From an uncultured Collinsella sp. (lineage in GTDB: Bacteria > Actinomycetota > Coriobacteriia > Coriobacteriales > Coriobacteriaceae), in assembly GCA_902493915.1 (NCBI GenBank), contig CABUQY010000030.1, positions 1 through 20,221 on the forward strand: 20,221 nucleotides of DNA. The letters are read 5' to 3'. The notes under the pieces were generated by a model. That model was given only the letters and a program-made list of their open reading frames with translations, did no database searches and was not told where the DNA came from. Numbering within the stretch: the first letter of the stretch is position 1; each line of letters opens with the position of its first letter. Both the position numbers and the translations under genes were made by a program. Below are positions 1 through 5,820 of the stretch, piece after piece.

Positions 1-1
1 A

Positions 2-64
2 AGGTCGCCCTCGGGCCTGCGTTACCTCGGCGCTGCCGTTGCGGGCAATATAGATCTGAATTAA
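2..64 (+). CDS. C-terminal fragment of an unidentified protein
   Basis: Reading from base 2 gives 20 residues ending in AGNIDLN and a TAA stop at 62-64. A strong Rho-independent terminator begins eight bases after the stop, which supports this frame as a real gene end. The other two frames cannot be fully excluded: the frame starting at base 3 also stops, at 49-51. The fragment is too short for me to recognise a family, and the rest of the gene lies upstream of the window. Confidence 0.4.
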   Translation, partial: RSPSGLRYLGAAVAGNIDLN

Positions 65-71
65 AGATGGT

Positions 72-101
72 GCGCGGCCTTTTAGGCCGCGCTTTTGTTT
101 T
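72..101 (+). terminator. Rho-independent terminator of the upstream gene
   Basis: An 8-bp perfect stem (GCGCGGCC, 72-79, with GGCCGCGC, 85-92) closes a 5-nt TTTTA loop. It is followed by TTTTGTTTT. It sits directly after the partial gene at the window edge. Confidence 0.9.
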
Positions 102-362
102 GGTTCGCGCCATGTGGGGGTGGTGGCGACGTGCATTTTTGCGAGTATTCTGCAATCGAAGGCCCCTGCATACCGACCTCGGGCAAAAAATCGGGAGTTC
201 TCGATGTTTTCTACGGATGATGGGCGGGGTTATGGGCTTATAGCGTTTGATTTACAGGGATATTCGCGGTCTTTGGCACTTATCGTGGCGCCCGAAGCTC
301 TTGGTTATGTTGAATACTCCTAAAAATGCACGGCGCTTAGAGGGGAACCTTTGCGAAAAAGG
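102..362. other. Intergenic stretch without a supported gene
   Basis: This stretch lies between two terminators. A 69-codon ATG frame (114-323) crosses it, but it has no Shine-Dalgarno sequence and no recognisable protein features. I see no convincing promoter or repeat within the window, so I leave it unassigned. Confidence 0.5.
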
Positions 363-401
363 AAACCGCCCCGTCGAAGTATGCATTCGACGGGGCGGTT
401 T
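363..401 (-). terminator. Terminator hairpin downstream of lemA (possibly bidirectional)
   Basis: A 16-bp perfect stem (363-378 with 386-401) encloses a 7-nt loop. Read on the minus strand, the stem ends in TTT and is followed by CC and a second run of Ts, so it fits as the lemA terminator. On the plus strand the following sequence is less T-rich (TTTATGCATTTG). Confidence 0.85.
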
Positions 402-437
402 ATGCATTTGGCCGATTAAGGATGCGCTGTCAAACTA

Positions 438-989
438 CTAGAACTTGACGGTCGGGGCCTGGCGGGCTGCTTCGGTGGCCTCGAAGCCCTGGCGCTCCTT
501 AAACTGGAAGATGCCGGCAAAGATGACAGCCGGGAACGTCTGAATGGCGTTGTTGTAGCTGAGCACGCAATCGTTGTAGCTCTGGCGTGCGTAGCTAATC
601 TTGTTCTCGGTATCCTCGAGCGATGCCTGCAGCTGCGTAAAGTTGGTGTTTGCCTTAAGATCGGGATAGGCCTCGGCTACGGCGAAGAGCTGACGCAGCG
701 CACCGGTCAGCACGTTGTCGGCTTCCATCTTGGCCTCGGGCGTGGTGGCCTTGACGGCGGTGTTACGCGCACTGATCACGGCGGAGAGCGTCTCCTGCTC
801 GTGCTTGGCGTAGCCCTTGACGGTCTCGACCAGGTTGGGGATCAGGTCGTTGCGGCGCTGAAGCTGCGTATCGATGTTCTGCCAGGCGTTATCGATGCGG
901 TTACGCTTGGTGACCATGTTGTTGTAGATGCCGGCGATGGCGCAGACAATCACAATGACAACAACGATGCCGATGATGACGGTAATCAT
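438..989 (-). CDS. lemA: LemA family membrane protein
   Basis: A 183-residue protein of the LemA family, a normal length for the group. Residues 2-22 form one hydrophobic N-terminal membrane segment, rich in I and V, and the rest is predicted helical and outside the membrane. The family core is clear: the N-R-I-D-N-A-W block near residue 30, then RRNDLIPNLVETVKGYAKHE around 45-64, and the late FPAVIFAGIFQF block. The start at 989 was chosen over the longer frame to 1091 because GGAG lies five to six bases upstream and the membrane segment then sits at the N-terminus. The biochemical role of LemA proteins is poorly defined; they are often linked to envelope stress or proteases. It is transcribed as a single gene here, divergent from the TetR-type gene. 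Confidence 0.93.
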   Translation of the reverse strand: MITVIIGIVVVIVIVCAIAGIYNNMVTKRNRIDNAWQNIDTQLQRRNDLIPNLVETVKGYAKHEQETLSAVISARNTAVKATTPEAKMEADNVLTGALRQLFAVAEAYPDLKANTNFTQLQASLEDTENKISYARQSYNDCVLSYNNAIQTFPAVIFAGIFQFKERQGFEATEAARQAPTVKF

Positions 990-1050
990 GATGTCTCCGT
1001 TTCGAATGGCCGCGGCGGCATGCGCCAGCTGCCGTTGGTATAACGCTACT

Positions 1051-1056
1051 AGTATA
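1051..1056 (-). promoter_or_regulatory. Possible -10 element for lemA
   Basis: TATACT on the minus strand, about 60 bases upstream of the lemA start. No good -35 box is visible at the usual distance, so support is weak. Confidence 0.3.
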
Positions 1057-1200
1057 CCCGCAACGTTTTGCCGTGCCGAACTTTCCGGCAAGCGTTATGT
1101 TTTCGGCGGGGTCGGCACCGGGGCAAAGCGCGCGAGGTACAGGTGTAAGATATGCGACAGATTGACGAGTGTTGTCTTTGCCCTGAGGATGGCGATACCA

Positions 1201-1785
1201 GTGGACCTTCGCATCAAGAAAACCTACCGCGCCCTGTTCGATGCCTTTACCGAGCTTCTCGAGGAGCATCGTTTTGAGGACCTGACGGTTGCCATGCTGT
1301 GCGACCGCGCCATGATTCGCCGCACGACGTTCTACAAGCACTTTCGCGACAAGAACGATTACTTTGCCTTTTATATCGATGAGCTCATGTTGGGCTTGCC
1401 GCAAAAACAGCCCGATGAGGCCGGCGCGGTATCTGCCGAGGACGTGCGCGCGCTTCGGCACGCGATTTTGGACGATGCCATGGATTTGATTCTGACGCAC
1501 GAGCAGCTCATGGATAACATTTTGGCAAGCAGCATGTCGGGCATGTTGACCAACGTTATTTGCGACCGCATTGCCCGCTCCATCCGCGAGCGTGTGATGA
1601 ACGTGCTTGCCGAGGATGCCCTGCCCCCCGTGTCACTTGAGACGACGTCTGAGTTTGTCGCCGGCGGTATTATTCGACTTTTCACGATATGGTGGGAATC
1701 GGGCCACGATCTTGAGCGTCGACCTGAGATAGCCGACGTGGTCGATGCGCTGTTTGAGCGGACCATGACACCGGTGCATCACTAG
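1201..1785 (+). CDS. TetR/AcrR-family transcriptional regulator
   Basis: A 194-residue protein starting with GTG. The N-terminus, MDLRIKKTYRALFDAFTELL, matches the first helix of TetR regulators. The helix-turn-helix lies about residues 28-48, with the typical TTFYKHFRDKNDYF stretch at its end. The remaining roughly 140 residues are helical ligand-binding and dimerisation sequence, including a late IIRLFTIWWESG segment typical of TetR_C-type domains. GTG at 1201 is preferred because a GAGG box (1185-1188) lies 12 bases upstream. ATG at 1189 is an in-frame alternative, but it would abut that box with no spacing. It stands divergent from lemA and ends just before the tRNA-Ser. Its ligand and targets cannot be read from the sequence. 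Confidence 0.88.
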   Translation: MDLRIKKTYRALFDAFTELLEEHRFEDLTVAMLCDRAMIRRTTFYKHFRDKNDYFAFYIDELMLGLPQKQPDEAGAVSAEDVRALRHAILDDAMDLILTHEQLMDNILASSMSGMLTNVICDRIARSIRERVMNVLAEDALPPVSLETTSEFVAGGIIRLFTIWWESGHDLERRPEIADVVDALFERTMTPVHH

Positions 1786-1788
1786 AAG

Positions 1789-1878
1789 TGGCGGAGAGAG
1801 GGGGATTCGAACCCCCGGAACGCTCTCGCGCTCAACGGTTTTCAAGACCGCCGCATTCAACCGCTCTGCCATCTCTCC
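1789..1878 (-). tRNA. tRNA-Ser (anticodon UGA)
   Basis: On the minus strand the sequence begins GGAGAGA and ends TCTCTCC-G-CCA, giving a perfect 7-bp acceptor stem with an encoded CCA end. The anticodon loop is CTTGAAA, so the anticodon is TGA (serine, UCN). A long variable arm typical of class II tRNAs precedes the T arm with its GGTTCGAAT loop. At 90 nt the length fits tRNA-Ser. Confidence 0.97.
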
Positions 1879-1888
1879 GTGAGTCGTA

Positions 1889-1894
1889 ATGATA
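1889..1894 (-). promoter_or_regulatory. Likely -10 box of tRNA-Ser
   Basis: TATCAT on the minus strand, ending 10 bases before the mature 5' end of the tRNA. This places transcription start within a few bases of it. The -35 region is poor. Confidence 0.4.
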
Positions 1895-1929
1895 GCATCG
1901 TTTTGAATTTGCAACAGGGAAGGCGAACG

Positions 1930-3711
1930 ATGACGATCACCGAAATCGACGAGAAGTTCATGCGCGAGGCGCTGGCCGAGGCGTGCGCCGCCGCGGCGGT
2001 GGGCGAGGTGCCCATCGGAGCCGTAGTGGTGCGCGCGGGCGAGATTGTCGCGCGGGCGCATAATCGTCGCGAGCTCGACCAGGATCCTTCGGCTCATGCC
2101 GAGTTTGCGGCCGTGTGCGCTGCAGCCCAAGCGCTTGGACGCTGGCGCCTTTCCGATTGCACGGTCTATGTGACGCTTGAGCCCTGCTGCATGTGCGCGG
2201 GCCTTATGGTTAACGCGCGCGTGGGGCGCTGCGTGTATGGCGCGAGCGACGCCAAGGCGGGCGCGTTGGGATCCCTATACGATTTGAATGCCGACTCGCG
2301 CCTGAATCATCGGTTTAACGTGACGGCTGGGGTCCTGGCGGATGAATGCCGCGAGCTGCTGAGTAGCTATTTTGGCGGTCTGCGCGGTGCGGGCGGCGCT
2401 GATTGCGGTTGTGGGGCCGATCTTGAAGCGCACGCCGCTCACGCCGCAGCGCTTGCAGGTGCCGGTGAGGATGCTGGCACGGAGGTTGACTTTGGTCCTG
2501 CGTGCCGCCGGCCCCGCCGTGTGCTGCTGGCGATCGACTCCTTTAAGGGCAGCGTTTCGAGCGCGCAGGCAGAGGCGGCCGTTGCCGAAGGCGTGCGCCG
2601 TGTGTGGCCCGATGCCCAGGTGGCCGCGTTGCCGCTGGCAGATGGTGGCGAGGGGACGCTCGATGCCGTTGCTGCGTGCGGCGGTGAGATTGTGACCTGC
2701 GAGGTGGCAGGTCCCTTGGGCGACCGCGTGTCTGCCCGGATGCTGGTTGATGTCGAGCGCGAGTCCTCGGTCATCGAGATGGCCGGGGCGGCCGGCATTG
2801 GGTATTCGCCTTGCACGGAGTCGTCGGCGCTGTCTGCTACAACCTATGGCGTGGGCGAGCTCATGCTTCGCGCGGTTCGCATGGGCGCAAAGACTATCTA
2901 TATTGGTTTGGGCGGCAGCGCCACCAACGATGGCGGCGCCGGTATGCTGCAGGTGCTGGGCGCCCACCTTGTCGATGAGTGTGGCTGCAATATCGCCCCC
3001 GGTCTCGCGGGGCTTGAGCAGGTGGCGAGTATCGATTTGGCGCCAGCGCTTCGGGCACTGAACGGCGCTCGTATCGTCGTGCTTTACGATGTCGAGAATC
3101 CGCTCGTGGGGCGTCGCGGCGCGCTTGCGGTGTTCGGCGGACAGAAGGGCCTGCCGACGGATGATGCCGAGGCGCTGAGCAGGTACGACAGCTGGATGGT
3201 CGGCTACGGTCGCTTGCTCGACGCTGCGATTGCCAGAGCTCGAGCCCGGGGGTTGTTGCGCACACCCGAGGGCGCGCGGACATTTGGCTCGGTGCTCGGT
3301 GTGCCCGGCGCGGGCGCTGCCGGTGGCTTGGGCGCGGCGTTGCTGGCACTCGGTGCGGAGCTACGCTCGGGTGTGGAGACGGTGCTCGATCTCGTGGGGT
3401 TTGACGAGCGCGTGTGCGATGTCGACCTGGTCATAACGGGTGAGGGCAATATGGATGAACAATCCGCCGCCGGTAAGGCGCCGGTGGGTGTGGCTCGCCG
3501 CGCCAGGCGATATGGCAAGCCGGTGGTCGCCGTCGTGGGCGGCCGTGCTGACAACCTGAACGCGGTATATGAGCAAGGTATCGACTTGGTACTGCCGATC
3601 TGCCGCAAGCCCATGCCTCTCGACCAGGCGCTCAATCCTCAGGAAGCCACAACCAACCTCATCTTCGCCGGTGAGTCAGCCGCCCAAGCCTACGACCTCG
3701 CTCGCCTCTAA
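1930..3711 (+). CDS. tadA: TadA - glycerate kinase fusion protein
   Basis: A 593-residue single-frame protein with two enzyme domains. Residues 1-150 are a tRNA-specific adenosine deaminase: the HAE motif (H56, E58) and PCC-M-C (C86, C89) supply the zinc ligands and catalytic glutamate that convert the wobble adenosine of tRNA-Arg(ACG) to inosine. Residues 152-195 are an Ala/Gly-rich linker. Residues 196-593 are a type I glycerate kinase (PF02595 family, about 380 residues normally). It shows IDSFKGSVSS, PLADGGEGT, GLGGSATNDGGAGML and VITGEGNMDEQSAAGK in order; the usual reaction is ATP-dependent phosphorylation of glycerate. The ATG at 1930 has a GGGAAGG box seven bases upstream. No in-frame start with a usable ribosome-binding site occurs in the linker, so one polypeptide is expected. 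The two activities have no known metabolic link. Both domains look intact. Confidence 0.92.
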   Translation: MTITEIDEKFMREALAEACAAAAVGEVPIGAVVVRAGEIVARAHNRRELDQDPSAHAEFAAVCAAAQALGRWRLSDCTVYVTLEPCCMCAGLMVNARVGRCVYGASDAKAGALGSLYDLNADSRLNHRFNVTAGVLADECRELLSSYFGGLRGAGGADCGCGADLEAHAAHAAALAGAGEDAGTEVDFGPACRRPRRVLLAIDSFKGSVSSAQAEAAVAEGVRRVWPDAQVAALPLADGGEGTLDAVAACGGEIVTCEVAGPLGDRVSARMLVDVERESSVIEMAGAAGIGYSPCTESSALSATTYGVGELMLRAVRMGAKTIYIGLGGSATNDGGAGMLQVLGAHLVDECGCNIAPGLAGLEQVASIDLAPALRALNGARIVVLYDVENPLVGRRGALAVFGGQKGLPTDDAEALSRYDSWMVGYGRLLDAAIARARARGLLRTPEGARTFGSVLGVPGAGAAGGLGAALLALGAELRSGVETVLDLVGFDERVCDVDLVITGEGNMDEQSAAGKAPVGVARRARRYGKPVVAVVGGRADNLNAVYEQGIDLVLPICRKPMPLDQALNPQEATTNLIFAGESAAQAYDLARL

Positions 3712-3726
3712 GGCCTATCTCCCTAT

Positions 3727-3795
3727 AAGTTGCGGTGAAATACGGAGTGTTTTTGCCTTTAAGGTGCCAATTCAGTCCGTATTCCACCGCAACTT
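3727..3795. repeat. Intergenic inverted-repeat element A
   Basis: Twenty-base arms (3727-3746 and 3776-3795) match at 19 of 20 positions and enclose a 29-base centre. The left arm is AAGTTGCGGTGAAATACGGA. No T-run follows on either strand, so this is not a normal terminator. It looks like a small mobile or REP-type element placed just behind the tadA fusion gene. Confidence 0.75.
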
Positions 3796-3850
3796 CGAGA
3801 ATGTCCATTCGAGGTTGGCTGCCTTGGGTCTTGGGTCGGACCGTTTGCCA

Positions 3851-4006
3851 CGAAATGCGACCATCTACTACGTTAAACCGGCCACCCTCGACCATTCCGG
3901 AATTTGCAAAAACAAAACCGCAGGTAGAAAGCTTGCCGATTTTCGAAAAAGTCGGCTATGGTTGACCCCTGTGGCCTAAACGTAGTAGATGGGCCCTTTC
4001 TGTGGT
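3851..4006. repeat. Intergenic inverted-repeat element B (MITE-like)
   Basis: A nested palindrome about 155 bases long. The core arms CCATCTACTACGTT (3861-3874) and AACGTAGTAGATGG (3979-3992) are perfect. Pairing continues imperfectly outward (a CGAAATG-type flank against CTTTCTGTGG) and inward (GGCCA...GACCAT against ATGGTTGACC...TGGCC). A separate hairpin (GCCGA...TCGGC, 3934-3955) lies inside. No open frame of interest. The size and terminal inverted repeats suggest a non-autonomous mobile element. Confidence 0.7.
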
Positions 4007-4025
4007 GCGGCACCAAGCCGGTCAT

Positions 4026-4107
4026 TTTGGGATGGGACTATTTTGACTACTCATTGGCTGCTCTGGCAATCGGGCTGCAAAAGTAGTCAAAAAAGCTCCG
4101 TCCCAAA
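4026..4107. repeat. Intergenic inverted-repeat element C
   Basis: Twenty-five-base arms (4026-4050 and 4083-4107) match at 21 of 25 positions around a 32-base centre. The outer part reads TTTGGGATGGGAC and the inner part TTTTGACTAC. It differs in sequence from elements A and B. It ends only ten bases before the -35 box of the SRP RNA. Confidence 0.7.
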
Positions 4108-4116
4108 TTAGCTAGC

Positions 4117-4145
4117 TTGCTCTGGCGGGCGGGAGCAGGTAAGAT
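4117..4145 (+). promoter_or_regulatory. Promoter of the SRP RNA
   Basis: A -35-like TTGCTC (4117-4122) and -10 TAAGAT (4140-4145) are separated by exactly 17 bases. The -10 lies six bases before the predicted RNA 5' end at about 4151, as expected for a housekeeping sigma factor promoter. Confidence 0.6.
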
Positions 4146-4150
4146 ATACC

Positions 4151-4275
4151 GAGCGCCTAGCGCGTTCGATGGGTTCGGATGACGACATGTTCCGAATCTG
4201 GTCAGGTCCGGAAGGAAGCAGCCATAAGGAGCCTCTGTCGGGCATCCGAATCCATCGAGTGCGCGGGCGCTTTTT
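4151..4275 (+). ncRNA. ffs: Signal recognition particle RNA (4.5S, small bacterial type)
   Basis: The SRP RNA signature GGTCAGGTCCGGAAGGAAGC is present at 4200-4219, followed by AGCC. The two ends pair into one long helix: GCGCC, GCGCGTTCGATGG and TTCGGATG on the 5' side pair with CATCCGAA, CCATCGAGTGCGC and GGGCGC on the 3' side. A short T-run (4271-4275) ends the RNA directly behind the closing stem. Length is about 120 nt, as in small bacterial SRP RNAs without an Alu domain. The RNA binds Ffh and docks ribosomes translating signal-sequence proteins at the membrane. The tadA-ffs order matches the arrangement seen in many Firmicutes, where dnaX follows; here it does not. Confidence 0.95.
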
Positions 4276-4288
4276 GGTGCCGCGACAT

Positions 4289-4383
4289 GGCCCGGCCGGC
4301 GACGAGGTATTTGGTGTCTCGCTGGTCCTCGGCTGCGCCTGCGGGATCGCTCGACTACCAAATACCTCGTCGCCGGCCGGGCC
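4289..4383. repeat. Perfect 27-bp inverted repeat behind ffs (element D)
   Basis: Arms at 4289-4315 and 4357-4383 are perfect reverse complements over 27 bases and enclose 41 bases. The inner ends read GAGGTATTTGGT and ACCAAATACCTC; the outer ends are GC-rich (GGCCCGGCCGGC). The element begins only 14 bases after the end of the SRP RNA. There is no T-run after either arm. Perfect arm identity suggests recent insertion or active maintenance. It gives rise to spurious open frames on both strands. Confidence 0.85.
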
Positions 4384-4530
4384 CCGTCGTCCAAAAATCA
4401 CCCGTAAAGGCGCGTTTATCTAATTAAATCTATCCCTTGCGGAATGCGGCTTGCTGGTGTTGTCTGGGCATTGATGGCTATGTGGTTCAAGAGGCGGCGG
4501 TGCTGTTGCTTGATTTTTTGCAGTTAAAGA
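4384..4530. other. Intergenic stretch without a supported gene
   Basis: Between element D and the next terminator I see no ribosome-binding site with a credible frame, no RNA signature and no promoter pair. A 119-codon frame beginning at 4437 runs through the terminator and into the reverse of the neighbouring gene, so it is not real. Confidence 0.4.
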
Positions 4531-4531
4531 G

Positions 4532-4572
4532 GCCCGTTTCCCTGGGTTGGGGAAACGGGCCCTTTTTGTTTT
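4532..4572. terminator. Terminator hairpin between ffs region and surface-protein gene
   Basis: GGCCCGTTTCCC pairs with GGGAAACGGGCC around a short G/T-rich loop. On the plus strand it is followed by CTTTTTGTTTTT, a strong T-run. On the minus strand it is followed by TCTTTAACTG, a weaker one, so it may also end the minus-strand gene at 4611. Confidence 0.8.
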
Positions 4573-4610
4573 TGGGCTCGTGGATTAGCGAAGACAATAA
4601 CCGCTGGCAG

Positions 4611-5609
4611 CTATTTCGAGTTCTTGATGCGGCGTGTGGCTGTGGCGGTTATTCCGAGGCCTGTGGCGGCGACTGCTGCGAGTGCGATTGCGCTCGGCGC
4701 TGTGTCGCCTGTGTTTGCGAGCTTGCCGGGCTTGCCGCTGCTCGAGTTCGCCTGCTTGGTGGAGCTCGATGGGGCGTCTTTGCCGGTTGCAGGTGAGGCA
4801 ACGGGCGGTGTCGCCTCGGCGGGTTGCGTTGAGCCGGAGGGAGGCACTGTCTCGGTCGGTTTCGTTATCTCGGGCGAGGTGGCCTTGTCTGCCGCGGCCT
4901 TTGCCTCTTCGTATGCCTTGCAGGCGTCGTCATAGGCCGCTTGCGCCTTTTCCAAATCGCTAAGGAGCGCATCTCGCTTGGCTATGTCCTCATCGATGTG
5001 GGCTTTAGCTTCCTGCGCCTCACTTTCGGAATCCTGAACCTGTCTTTCCTGGCTTTCGAGCCGGCGTCGGTAGGAGTGAAGATCATCTTCACAAGATTTC
5101 TCTCGCCTTTCTGCCGACATGATCTCACGTCGCAACTGCTTAATATGCTCTTTAGTAGCTGTGCTGGGCTCCTTGTCGCCGAGTGCTTCAAGTGCCTTAT
5201 CTAATTCTGCCTGAAGGCCGCTTGTCCGGCTGTGGGCCTCATCGTATTTGGCTTGGGCTGCATCGACGTTCGCTTGCATGGCGGGAAGGCGTTCCCTCCG
5301 TTTGGCGGCTTCCGCCGCCACCATGTCGTAGATCTCTTGAAAAGCGGCAATGTCATCATCGATTGCCGCAAGTTTCTCGGGACTTGCGGCAACTTTTGCG
5401 GCCTCGAGGGTTTTGAGCGCTTCCTGCATGGCTGCATACGCTTTTTCTTTTGCGGCGGCCGCATCTTCCGTTTGCAAGGCAACTGCACCGGTGGGGGCGC
5501 TGGTTTCTGCCGCGATCGCCGTTACGGGGGCGATTCCCGCGACAAGTGCCGCGGAAAGGGCGATGCCCACAGTTGCTCGTCTTGCTCTTCTTGCGAGAAT
5601 GTCGTTCAT
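4611..5609 (-). CDS. Coiled-coil surface protein with LANTG sorting signal
   Basis: A 332-residue secreted protein. Residues 1-34 are a signal peptide (RRARR basic start, hydrophobic core, then AIAA). Residues about 45-245 are charged, Ala/Glu/Lys/Arg-rich sequence with heptad spacing, predicted coiled coil. Residues 246-295 form a Pro/Thr/Ser-rich wall-spanning linker. The C-terminus has LANTGD (297-302), a hydrophobic segment and the basic tail RRIKNSK, so it should be sortase-anchored. LAxTG is the motif preferred by class E sortases of Actinobacteria; no sortase is encoded in the window. The ATG at 5609 has TGAGG eight bases upstream. It is a single gene, divergent from the ABC exporter genes. 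The ligand or partner is unknown; a spacer-like or adhesin role is inference. Confidence 0.88.
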   Translation of the reverse strand: MNDILARRARRATVGIALSAALVAGIAPVTAIAAETSAPTGAVALQTEDAAAAKEKAYAAMQEALKTLEAAKVAASPEKLAAIDDDIAAFQEIYDMVAAEAAKRRERLPAMQANVDAAQAKYDEAHSRTSGLQAELDKALEALGDKEPSTATKEHIKQLRREIMSAERREKSCEDDLHSYRRRLESQERQVQDSESEAQEAKAHIDEDIAKRDALLSDLEKAQAAYDDACKAYEEAKAAADKATSPEITKPTETVPPSGSTQPAEATPPVASPATGKDAPSSSTKQANSSSGKPGKLANTGDTAPSAIALAAVAATGLGITATATRRIKNSK

Positions 5610-5640
5610 CTCGGTACCTCATTTCAAGGGTCGGCGACTA

Positions 5641-5671
5641 ACTTGGTAGCACTAATGCAAGTATACCAAGT
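5641..5671 (-). promoter_or_regulatory. Extended -10 promoter with overlapping palindrome upstream of the LANTG protein gene
   Basis: On the minus strand TGGTATACT forms an extended -10 (TG-n-TATACT, hexamer at 5660-5665), about 50 bases before the start codon. An inverted repeat, ACTTGGTA (5641-5648) and TACCAAGT (5664-5671) with a 15-base centre, overlaps it and could be an operator. No regulator is identified. Confidence 0.5.
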
Positions 5672-5746
5672 GGTCGACCCGACACTGGCTGGGTGCGCGC
5701 CTCTCCGCTTCTTTGGAAACCGAATCCCATTAGAAATGACGAGTTG

Positions 5747-5776
5747 TTTACGCTTCTTTTGGGCTCACCGTACTAT
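5747..5776 (+). promoter_or_regulatory. Possible promoter of the ABC exporter genes
   Basis: TTTACG (5747-5752) and TACTAT (5771-5776) are spaced by 18 bases, each matching four of six consensus positions. They lie about 45 bases before the ATG at 5821. Confidence 0.35.
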
Positions 5777-5820
5777 CATGATTCGGATTGAGTGTGAATG
5801 ATGATAGGGAGCGCCTATAC

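Noticed and set aside
114..323. 69-codon ATG frame
   Set aside because: No ribosome-binding site, no recognisable features, and it lies between two terminators.
928..1200. Longer N-terminus for the TetR-type regulator
   Set aside because: The added residues are Met/Thr-rich sequence antisense to lemA and its leader, without TetR features.
3569..3979. 136-codon frame running from the glycerate kinase domain into the repeats
   Set aside because: Its first part is out of frame with the real gene and the rest is repeat DNA.
4047..4427. Several frames on both strands over ffs and element D
   Set aside because: They arise from the SRP RNA and the 27-bp inverted repeat, and none has a ribosome-binding site.
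5788..5820. TTG start 11 codons upstream of the first ABC gene
   Set aside because: It has no Shine-Dalgarno box, while ATG at 5821 has GGGAG at the right distance.
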